This document shows positions 7,988-17,526 of a stretch of 64,000 nucleotides of DNA, piece after piece (within the stretch, counting starts at the first letter, position 1; the number at the start of each line of letters is the position of its first letter). The DNA is from Alphaproteobacteria bacterium (GTDB lineage Bacteria; Pseudomonadota; Alphaproteobacteria; Micropepsales; Micropepsaceae). The stretch covers positions 124,001-188,000 of the forward strand of contig WGMH01000004.1 in assembly GCA_016125165.1 (NCBI GenBank). The letters are read 5' to 3'. Below the pieces are notes generated by a model. The model searched no databases. It was not told where the DNA came from and was given only the letters and a program-made list of their open reading frames with translations. Position numbers and translations under genes: made by a program.

Positions 7988-10225
7988 ATGGCAAAGAAGA
8001 AAAAAGATAACGCCCTCACCCGCGAACGGGTGCTGGAAGCTCTGGCCAAAACGCCAGGTGGCGCCAAGCGCGATATCGCGCGCGCGTTGGACCTCAAGGG
8101 CTCGGACCGCATCGCGCTAAAGCGCATCCTTCGCGAGTTGGAAGACGAAGGCGTCATCGAACGCGGCAAGAAGAAATCCTATTCCACGCGGGGTGCGCTC
8201 CCCGAAGTGACCGTCCTCGAAATCAGCGGCCAGGATCCCGACGGCGAAATTCTAGCGCGCCCCGCGCGCTGGGAAGGCGAAGAGGAGCCGCCCCCCATTG
8301 TCGTGGTGCCAGGGCGTGACGATGAGGGTGACACCTCCTTGCGCACGGGTGAGCGCATTCTGGCGCGCCTGAGCGAAACGAAAAACGGCTATGAAGCGCG
8401 CATCATCAAGCGGCTGGGCGCGAGCGTGCACCGCGTGCTTGGCGTGTTTCACGAAATCAAGGGCCGCGGCGGCCGCATCGCGCCCATCGACCGCAAGACA
8501 CGTTTCGAACTGATCGTCGATCCACGCGATACCAGTGGGGCGAAACACAACGAACTTGTGTTGGCCGAGCCGTTATCGGGCCGTGCATCGGGATTGCCGC
8601 GCGGGCGCATACTGGAACGATTGGGCGACATGAACGCGCCAAAGGCCGTGAGCCTGATCGCGATCCATGCCCATGGCATCCCCACCGACTTCCCGAAGGA
8701 TGCCGTCGAAGAAGCCGAACGCGCGTCCGAAGTCGAAAAGCGGGGGCGGACCGATCTGCGCCACGTGGCGCTTGTGACGATCGACCCCGAAGACGCGCGC
8801 GATCATGACGATGCGGTGTGGGCCGGGCCGGATGACGATCCGAAGAACAGCGGAGGCCACATCGCCATCGTCGCCATTGCCGATGTTGCACATTACGTGA
8901 CGCCCGGTTCGGCGCTCGACCGCGAGGCCTATAGACGCGGCAATTCCGCATACTTTCCGGATCGCGTCGTACCTATGCTGCCCGAACGGCTGTCCGCCGA
9001 TCTGTGCTCGTTGATGGAAGGCGTGGATCGGCCTTGTCTTGCCGTGCGCATGGTCTTCGACAGGCAAGGCAACAAGAAGAGCCACGAATTTATTCGCGGC
9101 ATCATGCGTTCGCCCGCATCGCTCACCTATGCGCAGGCGCAAGCCGCGTTCGACGGCAAGCCCGTCAAGGGACAGGAAGCACTGGCGCGCGAAACACTCA
9201 TGCCGCTCTGGCGCGCCTATCAGGCACTTTCCGAAGCGCGGAAAAAACGCGATCCGCTGGAACTGGATCTGCCGGAGCGCCGCATCGTCATCGGCGAAGA
9301 CGGCAAGGTGAAATCCATCGACTACCGTGAACGTCTGGAATCGATGAAACTCATTGAAGAGTTCATGATCCAGGCGAATGTTGCCGCCGCGGAGACACTC
9401 GAGAAAACACGCACGCCCCTGATCTATCGTGTCCACGAAGCGCCATCCAAGGAGAAGATCATGGCCTTCGCGGATTATCTGCGCACAATCGGCGTTTCCT
9501 TCGCCAAGGGACAAACCATCAAACCCGGCACCTTCAATCGCATTCTCTCATCGGTCACGGAAGCACCCAGTTCCGATGTCATGAATGACGTCGTTCTGCG
9601 CACGCAGTCGCAGGCTGTTTATGCGCCGGAGAATGTCGGGCATTTCGGCCTCAACCTGCAGCGCTATGCGCATTTCACTTCGCCCATCCGGCGCTATGCC
9701 GATCTCGTCGTCCATCGCGCGCTGATCCGCGCAATGAAATTGGGCGAAGGCGGATTGACGGACGGTGAAATGAAAAAGCTCGGCGAAACCGCCGATCATA
9801 TTTCCATGACTGAACGCCGCGCCATGGCGGCGGAACGCGACTCCACCGACCGCTATGTTGCCGCCTTCATGGAAGAACGCGTTGGCGCCAGCTTTGAGGC
9901 CCGTGTTACCGGCGTGACGCGCTTTGGTCTCTTCGTGCGTCTGAAGGAAACCGGCGCCGAAGGTCTTATCGCTGCGCGCACGATGGGTTTCGAATATTTT
10001 CGCCACGACGAAAAGCAGCATGCCCTGATCGGCGACCGCAGCGGCACGCGGTATTCGCTTGGCGATATCTTGAAGGTGAAGCTGATGGAAGCCGCCCCGC
10101 TCACCGGCGGTCTGCGGTTCGAGCTTGTGGAGGCCAATGCTCCGGCTGCGCGCAGACAGAACTTGCCGCCGCGCATACATCGTGGCAAGCCCATCCGCGA
10201 CCGCACATCCAAGCGCCGCAGATGA
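7988..10225 (+). CDS. rnr: ribonuclease R (3'-5' exoribonuclease)
   Basis: Processive RNB-family exonuclease that degrades structured RNA. The 745 residues comprise a lysine-rich N-terminus and winged helix (residues ~10-65), cold-shock domains, the RNB catalytic domain with the metal-binding aspartates in IDPEDARDHDDAVW (near 268-280), and a C-terminal S1 domain (ARVTGVTRFGLFVRL) followed by a basic tail. It overlaps the NUDIX gene by ATGA at 10222. Interesting in this window because RNase R and PNPase-type nucleases are the known working partners of Ro60/Y RNA machines, which are encoded 23 kb downstream; a direct link is inference only. Confidence 0.97.
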   Translation: MAKKKKDNALTRERVLEALAKTPGGAKRDIARALDLKGSDRIALKRILRELEDEGVIERGKKKSYSTRGALPEVTVLEISGQDPDGEILARPARWEGEEEPPPIVVVPGRDDEGDTSLRTGERILARLSETKNGYEARIIKRLGASVHRVLGVFHEIKGRGGRIAPIDRKTRFELIVDPRDTSGAKHNELVLAEPLSGRASGLPRGRILERLGDMNAPKAVSLIAIHAHGIPTDFPKDAVEEAERASEVEKRGRTDLRHVALVTIDPEDARDHDDAVWAGPDDDPKNSGGHIAIVAIADVAHYVTPGSALDREAYRRGNSAYFPDRVVPMLPERLSADLCSLMEGVDRPCLAVRMVFDRQGNKKSHEFIRGIMRSPASLTYAQAQAAFDGKPVKGQEALARETLMPLWRAYQALSEARKKRDPLELDLPERRIVIGEDGKVKSIDYRERLESMKLIEEFMIQANVAAAETLEKTRTPLIYRVHEAPSKEKIMAFADYLRTIGVSFAKGQTIKPGTFNRILSSVTEAPSSDVMNDVVLRTQSQAVYAPENVGHFGLNLQRYAHFTSPIRRYADLVVHRALIRAMKLGEGGLTDGEMKKLGETADHISMTERRAMAAERDSTDRYVAAFMEERVGASFEARVTGVTRFGLFVRLKETGAEGLIAARTMGFEYFRHDEKQHALIGDRSGTRYSLGDILKVKLMEAAPLTGGLRFELVEANAPAARRQNLPPRIHRGKPIRDRTSKRRR

Positions 10226-10929
10226 ACAAGAAATCGCCCTTCGACGAAGACAACCAGACCATCGTGCAGCATGTCCTGCGTCCAAAGGATGCCGGTACGT
10301 TGATCCTCACGCGCAAGGAAGGTGGCGAAACGCGCCTGCTGATGGGACGTCGTCATGAAGGCATGGCGTTCATGGCCGGAAAATATGTTTTTCCCGGCGG
10401 CCGCGTCGATCTGGCGGACTATCGCGTGCCAGCGGGTGGCGAGCTGGCGCCCGATGTTTTGGCGAAAGTCTCCAGAGGTATTCCGCCGGCGCGCGCCCGC
10501 GCGGTGGCGCTGGCAGCCGTGCGTGAGACCTTTGAAGAAACGGGCGTGCTCGTGGGCGAACGTACGGACAAGACGCCGCGCACACGTGCCGGACACTGGG
10601 CGAAATTCTTTGCCCATGGCGTGGTGCCGAAACTGGACGCCCTGCAATTCGTGGCGCGCGCGATTACCCCGCCCAACCGAACACGCCGTTTCGATGCGCG
10701 CTTCTTCTGGGCTGACGCATCGGCCATCGCGCACATGCTGGATGCGCACGAAAACACCGAACTGCTCACACCCTGCTGGGTCACCTTCGCGGAGGCGCGC
10801 GCTCTGGATCTTCCCAGCATCACGCGTACGGTGATCGATGAAATCGAGGCACGCCTGTCCGAAGGCGCGGCGCGGCCCGTTCCCTTTTTCCGCTTCCGTC
10901 GCAACAAGCCGAGCATTGAATATCTGTGA
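10222..10929 (+). CDS. NUDIX hydrolase
   Basis: Hydrolase of nucleoside-diphosphate-linked substrates, 235 residues. The Nudix box is seen as AAVRETFEETGVLVG around residue 97, preceded by a loop insertion between PGGRVD and the glutamate helix. The N-terminus has GMAFMAGKYVFPGGRVD, typical of the ADP-ribose/CoA-pyrophosphatase-like subgroup annotated simply as NUDIX in alphaproteobacteria. Start overlaps the rnr stop (ATGA) and its stop overlaps the next gene (GTGA), so it sits in the topA-rnr-NUDIX-MFS operon. The substrate cannot be predicted. Confidence 0.92.
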   Translation: MNKKSPFDEDNQTIVQHVLRPKDAGTLILTRKEGGETRLLMGRRHEGMAFMAGKYVFPGGRVDLADYRVPAGGELAPDVLAKVSRGIPPARARAVALAAVRETFEETGVLVGERTDKTPRTRAGHWAKFFAHGVVPKLDALQFVARAITPPNRTRRFDARFFWADASAIAHMLDAHENTELLTPCWVTFAEARALDLPSITRTVIDEIEARLSEGAARPVPFFRFRRNKPSIEYL

Positions 10930-12056
10930 GCGGAAGTCGCGCCCTTAGCCTCACGGCCATTCTCACGGCCTGCATCGCCTATGGCGCGGGCATGGGCCTC
11001 ACATTGCCTCTGCTGTCGCTCATTCTGGAACGCACGGGCGTACCGGGCGCCGTCAATGGGCTCAATCTGGCCACGGGCGGCTTTGCGGCACTGGCGGTAA
11101 CGCCGTTCATGCCGCGATGGATTGCAACCCTGGGCGCGCCGCGTTTCATGGCGATTGCGCTGTGCACAGCCGCGCTCGCGCTTGTCACCATCTATTTCGT
11201 GCCAAGTCTGTGGCTGTGGTTTCCCGTACGCTTCGTTCTTTCGTCGGGGCTCAATGCGCTGTTTGTGGTCAGCGAATTCTGGATCAACCAGCTGGCGACG
11301 GAGAAAACCCGTGGCCGCTACGTTGCGCTCTATTCCATGTGTGTGGCCGGCAGCTTCGGTATCGGACCCACGGTGCTGCAGGTCATCGGGACCCACGGCT
11401 TTGCGCCGTTCGGCCTTGGTGCCATCATGTTACTTCTGGCGCTGGTTCCGGTCATGGCTGCGCGCCACACCGCGCCACGCATCGAACCCGGAGAGCATCA
11501 CTCGGTCTTCGGCGTGTTGCGCTTTGCGCCCGTGGCGTTCGCGGCATCTTTTGTTTTCGGCGCGATCGATGCGGGCATGGCGGGGTTGATGCCCGTCTAT
11601 GCCGTTCGTTCCGGCTATGACGAAGCGGCCGCCGCGCTCACCGTTACCGCCATCGCCCTGGGCAGCATCGCCTTGCAATATCCCATTGGCTGGCTGTCAG
11701 ACCGCATGGACCGGCGCGTGCTCCTCATGCTTTGCGCCAGCACCAGCATCGTTGGTGCCGCGCTCACGCCATTGGTGGTTCACGCGCCCGACCTCTTCTA
11801 CCTGCTTCTGTTCATCTGGGGCGGACTGGTGCTTGGCATGTACAGCGTGGGCCTCACCCTGCTCGGCCAGCAATTCCAGGGCCGCGTGCTCGTGAATGCC
11901 AATGCGGCGTTCGTGATGTCGTATTCCGCGGGCCTCCTCTTTGGTCCGGCGGCGGAAGGCCTGGCGCTGGACGCGTGGAATCCCCACGGGCTTCTGGCCG
12001 CGCTGGCCGCCATCTCCATCGTTTATATTGGCGTTCTGGCGGTGCGGCGCAGATAA
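10926..12056 (+). CDS. MFS transporter (YcaD-like)
   Basis: Major facilitator superfamily permease, 376 residues with about twelve hydrophobic helices and the usual cytoplasmic-loop motif region after helix 2 (TPFMPRWIATLGAPRFM), repeated in the second half as GWLSDRMDRRVLLML. GTG start at 10926 overlapping the NUDIX stop. Resembles the YcaD/CynX-like group of drug or small-solute exporters, but no substrate can be assigned. Likely cotranscribed with rnr and the NUDIX gene. rpmG downstream has its own promoter. Confidence 0.88.
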   Translation: MSGSRALSLTAILTACIAYGAGMGLTLPLLSLILERTGVPGAVNGLNLATGGFAALAVTPFMPRWIATLGAPRFMAIALCTAALALVTIYFVPSLWLWFPVRFVLSSGLNALFVVSEFWINQLATEKTRGRYVALYSMCVAGSFGIGPTVLQVIGTHGFAPFGLGAIMLLLALVPVMAARHTAPRIEPGEHHSVFGVLRFAPVAFAASFVFGAIDAGMAGLMPVYAVRSGYDEAAAALTVTAIALGSIALQYPIGWLSDRMDRRVLLMLCASTSIVGAALTPLVVHAPDLFYLLLFIWGGLVLGMYSVGLTLLGQQFQGRVLVNANAAFVMSYSAGLLFGPAAEGLALDAWNPHGLLAALAAISIVYIGVLAVRRR

Positions 12057-12097
12057 CCCGTTGCAATTTCAGGATAAATTCCATCCCATTGGCCACC

Positions 12098-12125
12098 TTG
12101 ACTTCGCGCTTTCCGTGAGTAGGTT
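12098..12125 (+). promoter_or_regulatory. candidate sigma-70 type promoter of rpmG
   Basis: TTGACT at 12098-12103, 16-base spacer, TAGGTT at 12120-12125; ATG of rpmG 35 bases further on. The same TTGAC[T/C]-N16/17-TAG pattern precedes rpsT and the two candidate small RNAs in this window, which supports it. Confidence 0.6.
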
Positions 12126-12160
12126 ACCGGCCCTTCGGTACTTTTTGAGGACGCGCGCAC

Positions 12161-12328
12161 ATGGCGAAGCCCACCACCATCAAGATTCGCCTGAACAGCA
12201 CGGCGGACACGGGCCACTTCTACGTGACCAAAAAGAACACGCGCACGATGACCGAGAAATTTTCGATCAAGAAGTACGACCCCATCGCCCGCAAGCACGT
12301 CGAATACAAGGAAGGCAAGATCAAGTAA
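12161..12328 (+). CDS. rpmG: 50S ribosomal protein L33
   Basis: 55-residue ribosomal protein of the large subunit, beginning [18 protein letters not shown] and rich in lysine, with [18 protein letters not shown] in the middle. It lacks the Cys-x2-Cys pairs, so it is the zinc-free form of L33 usual in alphaproteobacteria. It has its own promoter (12098-12125), a ribosome binding site TTTGAGG upstream, and a strong terminator at 12356-12386, so it is probably transcribed alone. Located after topA-rnr, as in related genomes. Confidence 0.96.
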   Translation: MAKPTTIKIRLNSTADTGHFYVTKKNTRTMTEKFSIKKYDPIARKHVEYKEGKIK

Positions 12329-12355
12329 TCTTGGCCTTCGCCGCGAATTTCGAAG

Positions 12356-12386
12356 CCCCGCCCGCAAGACTGCGCGGCGGGGTTTT
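12356..12386 (+). terminator. Rho-independent terminator of rpmG
   Basis: Stem CCCCGCC (12356-12362) pairing with GGCGGGG (12376-12382) followed by TTTT. Confidence 0.85.
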
Positions 12387-12458
12387 CATTTTCGGGCCCG
12401 GCCATGGCGGGCCGCCCCAAATTCGCTAGGCTGTCAAAAAAGCCGAAGGGGAAACGTC

Positions 12459-13937
12459 ATGCTGTCCAATCTTTCGCGCCGCGCCTTCATGGGCACGGCT
12501 GTCACTGCCGCCGCTGCCGGAATTGCGCCCCGTCTTGCCTTTGCCAAGGGTCCGATGGCTGCAACCGATGCCGTGGCGCAGGCCGCCGCGCTTCGCGCCG
12601 GTGAGATAACGCCACTCGAACTGGTCGATGCCGCTATCGCCCGCATCCAGTCGGTGAATCCGAAGGTGAATGCTGTTGTCGCGGAGTTCTTCGATAAGGC
12701 GCGTGCGCAAGCGAAGCAAAATTTGTCGCAAGGTCCGCTTTCCGGTGTGCCCTACCTCATCAAAGACCTCGATGATGTGAAGGGCGAGATTGCCACCTCC
12801 GGTTCGCGGCTCATGGCCAAACATGTCGGTCAGGACAATGCGCCGATGGCGGCGAAGGCAATCGACAGCGGTATGATCGTTCTTGGCAAAACAAACACGC
12901 CGGAATTCGGACTCACCGCAACGACAGAGAGTCTTCTGTTGGGCGCCTGCCACAACCCCTGGAATCTGGAGCACTCGACGGGCGGCTCTTCCGGCGGCGC
13001 CGCAGCGGCAGTCGCCTCGGGCATGCTGCCTGTCGCGCACGCCTCCGATGGCGGTGGTTCGATCCGTATTCCCGCCTCCTGCTGCGGCGTGTTCGGACTG
13101 AAGCCTTCGCGCGGGCGCATGAATCTTGGCGGCTCCAAGATGCCCGGTGATATCGGCGTTGAGAACTGCGTCAGCCGCACGGTGCGCGATAGCGCCACCA
13201 TGTTTGCGATCTCCGAAGACACCGCAGCGAACGCCGTGTTCAAGCCGACGGGCTTCGTCAGCGGACCATCAAAAACTCGCCTGAAGGTCGCATTTGCCAC
13301 GCGCGCCAACACCGGCGCGGAACCCGATCCCGAGGTCAAGGCGTCCATCGAAGCCACCGCGAAGCTGTGCGAGTCTATGGGCCATCACGTCGTCGAAGAC
13401 ATGCCGCCGGTCAATGGCGAGGAATTCATTGAATGCTTCATCACGGCGTGGGCTGCGGGCGCAGCTTCGCTTGTCCAGCTCGCGCAAAGCCTGAAGCTGA
13501 AACCCGAAGACGTTCTGGAGCCTTGGACGTTGGGGCTCGCGGAATATTTCATGAATAAGCCGTCTGGCGCGCTGGAAAAGAGCCTCGCAAATTTCAAGAC
13601 CGTAGAAGCGCAAATGGAAACATTCTTCGCCAAACATGATGTTTGGCTGACGCCGGTTCTTGCCGCGCCGCCGCCAAAGATCGGGTGGCTGTCGATCACC
13701 TTGCCCTTTGAAACACATTTCAAGCGGGTGACCGAATATGTGGCTTATACGCCGCTCCACAATGCGGCAGGCACGCCGGCGATGTCGGTGCCACTGGGAT
13801 GGAGCAAAGCGGGCCTTCCCATCGGCAGCCATTTCGCCGCTGCCAAGGGCAACGAACGCATGCTCTACGAACTGGCATATGAACTGGAAGCGGCCCAGCC
13901 TTGGGCAAACAGGCACGCCAGCACATTCGCTGGCTGA
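12459..13937 (+). CDS. amidase signature family protein, Tat-exported
   Basis: Amidase of the Ser-cisSer-Lys family, 492 residues. The triad is intact: Lys102 (YLIKDLDDV), the cis-serine in GGSSGG (177/178) and the nucleophile Ser201 (DGGGSIR). The N-terminus reads SRRAFMGTAVTAAAAG with an AFA cleavage region near residue 28, a twin-arginine signal, so the enzyme probably acts in the periplasm. Substrate unknown; relatives hydrolyse amides, peptides or aryl amides. It is monocistronic with a bidirectional terminator immediately after. It converges on the alpha/beta hydrolase pair. Confidence 0.92.
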   Translation: MLSNLSRRAFMGTAVTAAAAGIAPRLAFAKGPMAATDAVAQAAALRAGEITPLELVDAAIARIQSVNPKVNAVVAEFFDKARAQAKQNLSQGPLSGVPYLIKDLDDVKGEIATSGSRLMAKHVGQDNAPMAAKAIDSGMIVLGKTNTPEFGLTATTESLLLGACHNPWNLEHSTGGSSGGAAAAVASGMLPVAHASDGGGSIRIPASCCGVFGLKPSRGRMNLGGSKMPGDIGVENCVSRTVRDSATMFAISEDTAANAVFKPTGFVSGPSKTRLKVAFATRANTGAEPDPEVKASIEATAKLCESMGHHVVEDMPPVNGEEFIECFITAWAAGAASLVQLAQSLKLKPEDVLEPWTLGLAEYFMNKPSGALEKSLANFKTVEAQMETFFAKHDVWLTPVLAAPPPKIGWLSITLPFETHFKRVTEYVAYTPLHNAAGTPAMSVPLGWSKAGLPIGSHFAAAKGNERMLYELAYELEAAQPWANRHASTFAG

Positions 13938-13943
13938 CATTCA

Positions 13944-13975
13944 GCGAGGCCTCTCCGGAACCGGTGAGGCCTTGC
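13944..13975. terminator. bidirectional terminator hairpin between convergent genes
   Basis: GCGAGGCCTC (13944-13953) pairs with GAGGCCTTGC (13966-13975), ten base pairs with one G-U. It fills the 46-base gap between convergent genes. The T-run is short on the plus side. Confidence 0.55.
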
Positions 13976-13983
13976 GGCCCTTT

Positions 13984-14877
13984 CTAGCGTACAGCTTCGA
14001 CCTTCTTCACGAACGGTACGATCAGGCTGGTGATCTCCGGGATCATTGGCAGCGGCATGTCGTGTCCCCAGCCTTCGATCTCATGATATTCCGCGCCGGG
14101 AATGCACTCCGCCGTATGCCGTCCGGCCGCGCAGGGAATAAGATTGTCGGCCGTGCCGTGCAACACAAGCGCGGGAACATCCAGAGTTTTCAGCCTTTCC
14201 GTGCGCGGCGGGCTGACAAGGATTGCCGCCCAGTGGCGCGCCGTCCCCTCAGGATAGAATGAGCGGTCATAATTCTCGCCAATCAGCTTGCTGAGACGGG
14301 CCTCATCGAACGGATACTTGGTCGTCGCGTAAGTCCTGCGCCCCTTCAGCGCCTGCGCAATTACGTCCTCGCGCCGGTCACTTGGCGCGCGCGCCATTAG
14401 CGCGGCCTGTGCCTCGGGCGTGGATCGCGGTAGAGCGGGATCGCTCGTCGTTGAAAATATCGAGATCAGCGAGCGCACTTTTTCTGGATGGTTCAGCGCA
14501 ACGAGCTGCGCAATCATGCCACCCATGGACGCGCCGGCAATGTGCGCGCTGTCGATTCCGAGTTCGTCGAGCAGGCCCGCTGCATCGGCAGCCATGTCAG
14601 CCAAGGTGTAAGGAACGTCGGGCTTTTTGCCCGCCATGACATCGGCCTGCACGGTCTTCATGTCCGGCAGTATTCCGTCCCACTTCTGGCTCAGGCCGAC
14701 ATCGCGATTGTCGAAGCGGACAAACCGGATGCCCTGATCCGCCAGCGTGCGCCGGAATTCATCCGGCCAGGAGGTCATCTGTGAACCGAACCCGTTTATG
14801 AACAACAGCGGTATGCCGTCCTTGGGGCCAATCTCATCCCATTCCAGCGTCACGCCATTCGCGCGAATTTTTGCCAT
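13984..14877 (-). CDS. alpha/beta hydrolase (first of a tandem pair)
   Basis: Alpha/beta-hydrolase-fold esterase or lactonase, 297 residues, cytosolic (no signal). The oxyanion region is FINGFGSQMTSWP, the nucleophile elbow is GASMGG (Ser near 119), the acid lies in LHGTADNLIP and the histidine in EGWGHDMP. It is closely related to the gene just upstream (14880-15788), sharing the FDNRDVG, YTLADMAADAAGLLDELGI and GASMGGMIAQLVA segments, so the two are a tandem duplication. The spacing is 2 bases, indicating one transcript. Substrates unknown; similar pairs are annotated as pimeloyl-ACP methylester carboxylesterase-like. Confidence 0.9.
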   Translation of the reverse strand: MAKIRANGVTLEWDEIGPKDGIPLLFINGFGSQMTSWPDEFRRTLADQGIRFVRFDNRDVGLSQKWDGILPDMKTVQADVMAGKKPDVPYTLADMAADAAGLLDELGIDSAHIAGASMGGMIAQLVALNHPEKVRSLISIFSTTSDPALPRSTPEAQAALMARAPSDRREDVIAQALKGRRTYATTKYPFDEARLSKLIGENYDRSFYPEGTARHWAAILVSPPRTERLKTLDVPALVLHGTADNLIPCAAGRHTAECIPGAEYHEIEGWGHDMPLPMIPEITSLIVPFVKKVEAVR

Positions 14878-14879
14878 GA

Positions 14880-15788
14880 TCAGGCCGCCTCTGCTTTCGC
14901 TTCAACTTTCGCGACGAACGCACCCACGTGCTTGAGATAGATGGGAACCAGCGCGTCGGTAAAGTCATGCGCCATGCCAGGCACGATCACCAGCTCGCAG
15001 CCAGGAATGCTTGCAGCCGTATCTTTGCCGCCTTCAACGGGAACCAGCGGATCGTCGGCGCCATGAATAACGAGGCAAGGCACCCGAACGCCCGCAAGTT
15101 TTTCATTGCGCGGCGGCGCAGACACAATAGCCGCCATCTGCCGCGCAATGCCCGTAGGCTCATACGGAACGCGATCAACCTGCTCTTCTGCGAAGGCGCG
15201 AATTTCTTCATCAGTGGCCGGATAGCCGGGGCTGCCGATCACGCGCCATGTGCTGATAGCAGCCTTGATACGATCTTCGCGGCCTGTGCTTGCGGGCGGC
15301 GTCATGAGTGCGGCCATGGCCTCCGGTTTGGCCTGCGGAAGATCACGCTTGCCCGTGGTGGACATGATCGACGTCATGCTCTTGGTTCTGTCGGGATGAT
15401 TGGCCGCCACCAGCTGCGCAATCATGCCGCCCATGGAGGCACCGACAATATGTGCCTGCGCAATGCCGAGCGCTTCGAGCAGGCCCGCCGCGTCGGCAGC
15501 CATGTCGTCGAGAGAATAGGGAGCATCCGGTTGCTGTCCCGACATCAGTTTCCCCATCAGCTCGCCGACGTTGGGCGCACCCAGATGCAGAAGATGCGAG
15601 GACTTGCCAATGTCGCGATTGTCAAAACGGATCACCCGGAAGCCATTGTCGGCAAGGCCCCGGCAGAACGCCTCGGGCCAAACCGTCATCTGGGCCGAGA
15701 ATCCCATGATCAGGAGGATCGCCGGATCGGTCTCCCGGCCAAAGCTGTCATATTCGATTTCGATCCCGTTGGCCTTCACTTGCGGCAT
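14880..15788 (-). CDS. alpha/beta hydrolase (second of a tandem pair)
   Basis: Paralogue of the downstream gene, 302 residues. It has LIMGFSAQMTVWP, FDNRDIGKSS, the nucleophile elbow GASMGG, acid HGADDPLVPVEGG and histidine PGMAHDFT. No signal peptide. ATG at 15788 with GAGGGAT a few bases upstream. It is the promoter-proximal gene of the pair and is divergent from glpD, with about 118 bases between. The paired copies differ in the loop after FDNRD (cap region), which suggests different substrates. Confidence 0.9.
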   Translation of the reverse strand: MPQVKANGIEIEYDSFGRETDPAILLIMGFSAQMTVWPEAFCRGLADNGFRVIRFDNRDIGKSSHLLHLGAPNVGELMGKLMSGQQPDAPYSLDDMAADAAGLLEALGIAQAHIVGASMGGMIAQLVAANHPDRTKSMTSIMSTTGKRDLPQAKPEAMAALMTPPASTGREDRIKAAISTWRVIGSPGYPATDEEIRAFAEEQVDRVPYEPTGIARQMAAIVSAPPRNEKLAGVRVPCLVIHGADDPLVPVEGGKDTAASIPGCELVIVPGMAHDFTDALVPIYLKHVGAFVAKVEAKAEAA

Positions 15789-15906
15789 GGCGATCCCTCT
15801 TGGTTTTGGTTTTTGTCCGGGCCAAGTTTAGCAGAGGGCGGCGGCACGTTGACAAGCTGTCAGAGCCCCTAGAGCCTCTGCCGGATTCCACCTCAAGCCC
15901 CTGTAG

Positions 15907-17526
15907 ATGAAACGCGACCTCGCCCGCCTCGCCAACGAAACCTTCGACCTGCTCATCATCGGTGGTGGTGTTACCGGCGCCTGCATCGCACGTGATGCCG
16001 CCATGCGCGGCCTATCGGTTGCGCTCGTGGAGAAGAACGATTTCGCCCATGCCACCAGCGCGCACAACACCAAGCTGATCCATGGCGGGCTGCGCTATTT
16101 GCGCAATCTGGAATTTGGCCTGGTACGTGAATCCCTTAAGGAGCGGCGCATCTGGCAGCGGATCGCGCCGCATCTCGTCAGTCCCCTGCCCTTCCTGGTT
16201 CCGCTCTATGGCGGCGGGTTCAAGGCTCGCGCAACACTTGCCGCAGGCCTGACGTTATATGACCTTCTGTCATACGACCGCGGCTGGCTTGACGATCCCG
16301 CCCAGCGTCTTCCCGCGCACACATGGCTTGGCAAAGACGAAGCCCTGAGGCTGGAGCCCGTTCTGGATGGTCCGGGTTTTCAGGGCGCGTTCCGCTATTA
16401 CGACGCGCAGATGTATGCGCCGGAGCGTTTGGCATTTGAGAATATTCTGGATGCGGCCATTCATGGTGCAGCAATGGCCAACCATGTCGCGGCAGCCAGG
16501 CTGCTGCTACGCGACGGCAAGGTTGAAGGCGCAAATGTGCGCGACACATTCACCGGCGACGCCTTCGATGTTCGCGCCACATTGACCATCGTCGCCGCCG
16601 GTCCGTGGGCGGATATCTTCCTGGCCGACGCCCTGCATCACCCATCCTCTCACAAATTGTTGCGCTCCAAAGGCATTCATCTGCTCGTCCCGTCCATCGT
16701 GGGCAAGGAAGCGCTGGCGGTGGCGGCTGGTGGCGGTCATTTCTTCGTGGTGCCGTGGCATGGGCTTTCGCTGCTGGGAACAACCGATACGGCCTATCCC
16801 GGCGCACCAGACGAGGTCGGCGTGAGCGAGGCCGACATTGCGGGTCTTCTCGCCTTCATCAACAAATACCTGCCCGCCGCGAAGCTGAAGCGCGAAAACG
16901 TCATACATTTCTATGCTGGCCTGCGCCCCTTAGTGGATGACGGCTCCGGCAGCACCTATGGCGCCAGCCGCAAGGCCGAAATGGTCGATCACGCCAAAGA
17001 CGATGGTGTCGATGGCATGTTCTCCGTCATCGGTGGCAAGTGGACGACCTCGCGCGAGCTTTCGCAGAAGGTTGTCAACGCTGCAGTCGCCAAATTGCGC
17101 AAACCGGCGCGCGCCTGTGCGACCGGCACAACGCTTCTGCCAGGCGGCGTGGAACGGTTTTCAAAATTTGCCGCCCACCTGCCACCAACCCTCGCCAATG
17201 GTGAACACCTTGCGCGGCTCTATGGCAGGCGTCTCAACGACATGCTGGCGGAAGCCAACAACCGCCCGGATCTTTTGCAGCCGCTTACCGCCCAAGGCGA
17301 TATCGGCGCCCAGGTCCTGTTCGCCATGCGCGAGGAAGCGGCCATGACATTGAATGATGTGCTGATGCGGCGAACGACCATCGGGCAGCTTGGCAATCCG
17401 GGTGCCGGTGCGATTGCGGCGATTGCCGATCTGATGGCGGCGGAACTGGGATGGGATGACGCGCGCCGCGCCCGCGAGATAGAAAGCACATGGCCGAATT
17501 TCCTGACGAAGGCAGACGCGGCATGA
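15907..17526 (+). CDS. glpD: FAD-dependent glycerol-3-phosphate dehydrogenase (GlpD-like)
   Basis: Membrane-associated oxidation of glycerol 3-phosphate to dihydroxyacetone phosphate with electrons going to quinone. Length 539 residues. The FAD dinucleotide-binding motif IIGGGVTGACIARDAAMRG sits near residue 18, followed by HNTKLIHGGLRYL and later GLRPLVDDGSG and GGKWTTSRELSQ, all GlpD signatures. The C-terminal helical domain is present. No glpF, glpK or glpR nearby. Instead it overlaps (ATGA) a diacylglycerol-kinase-like gene and is followed by an alkyl-DHAP-synthase-like oxidase, pointing to glycerolipid rather than glycerol catabolism; the DHAP it makes would be the substrate precursor for that enzyme. 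Confidence 0.92.
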   Translation: MKRDLARLANETFDLLIIGGGVTGACIARDAAMRGLSVALVEKNDFAHATSAHNTKLIHGGLRYLRNLEFGLVRESLKERRIWQRIAPHLVSPLPFLVPLYGGGFKARATLAAGLTLYDLLSYDRGWLDDPAQRLPAHTWLGKDEALRLEPVLDGPGFQGAFRYYDAQMYAPERLAFENILDAAIHGAAMANHVAAARLLLRDGKVEGANVRDTFTGDAFDVRATLTIVAAGPWADIFLADALHHPSSHKLLRSKGIHLLVPSIVGKEALAVAAGGGHFFVVPWHGLSLLGTTDTAYPGAPDEVGVSEADIAGLLAFINKYLPAAKLKRENVIHFYAGLRPLVDDGSGSTYGASRKAEMVDHAKDDGVDGMFSVIGGKWTTSRELSQKVVNAAVAKLRKPARACATGTTLLPGGVERFSKFAAHLPPTLANGEHLARLYGRRLNDMLAEANNRPDLLQPLTAQGDIGAQVLFAMREEAAMTLNDVLMRRTTIGQLGNPGAGAIAAIADLMAAELGWDDARRAREIESTWPNFLTKADAA

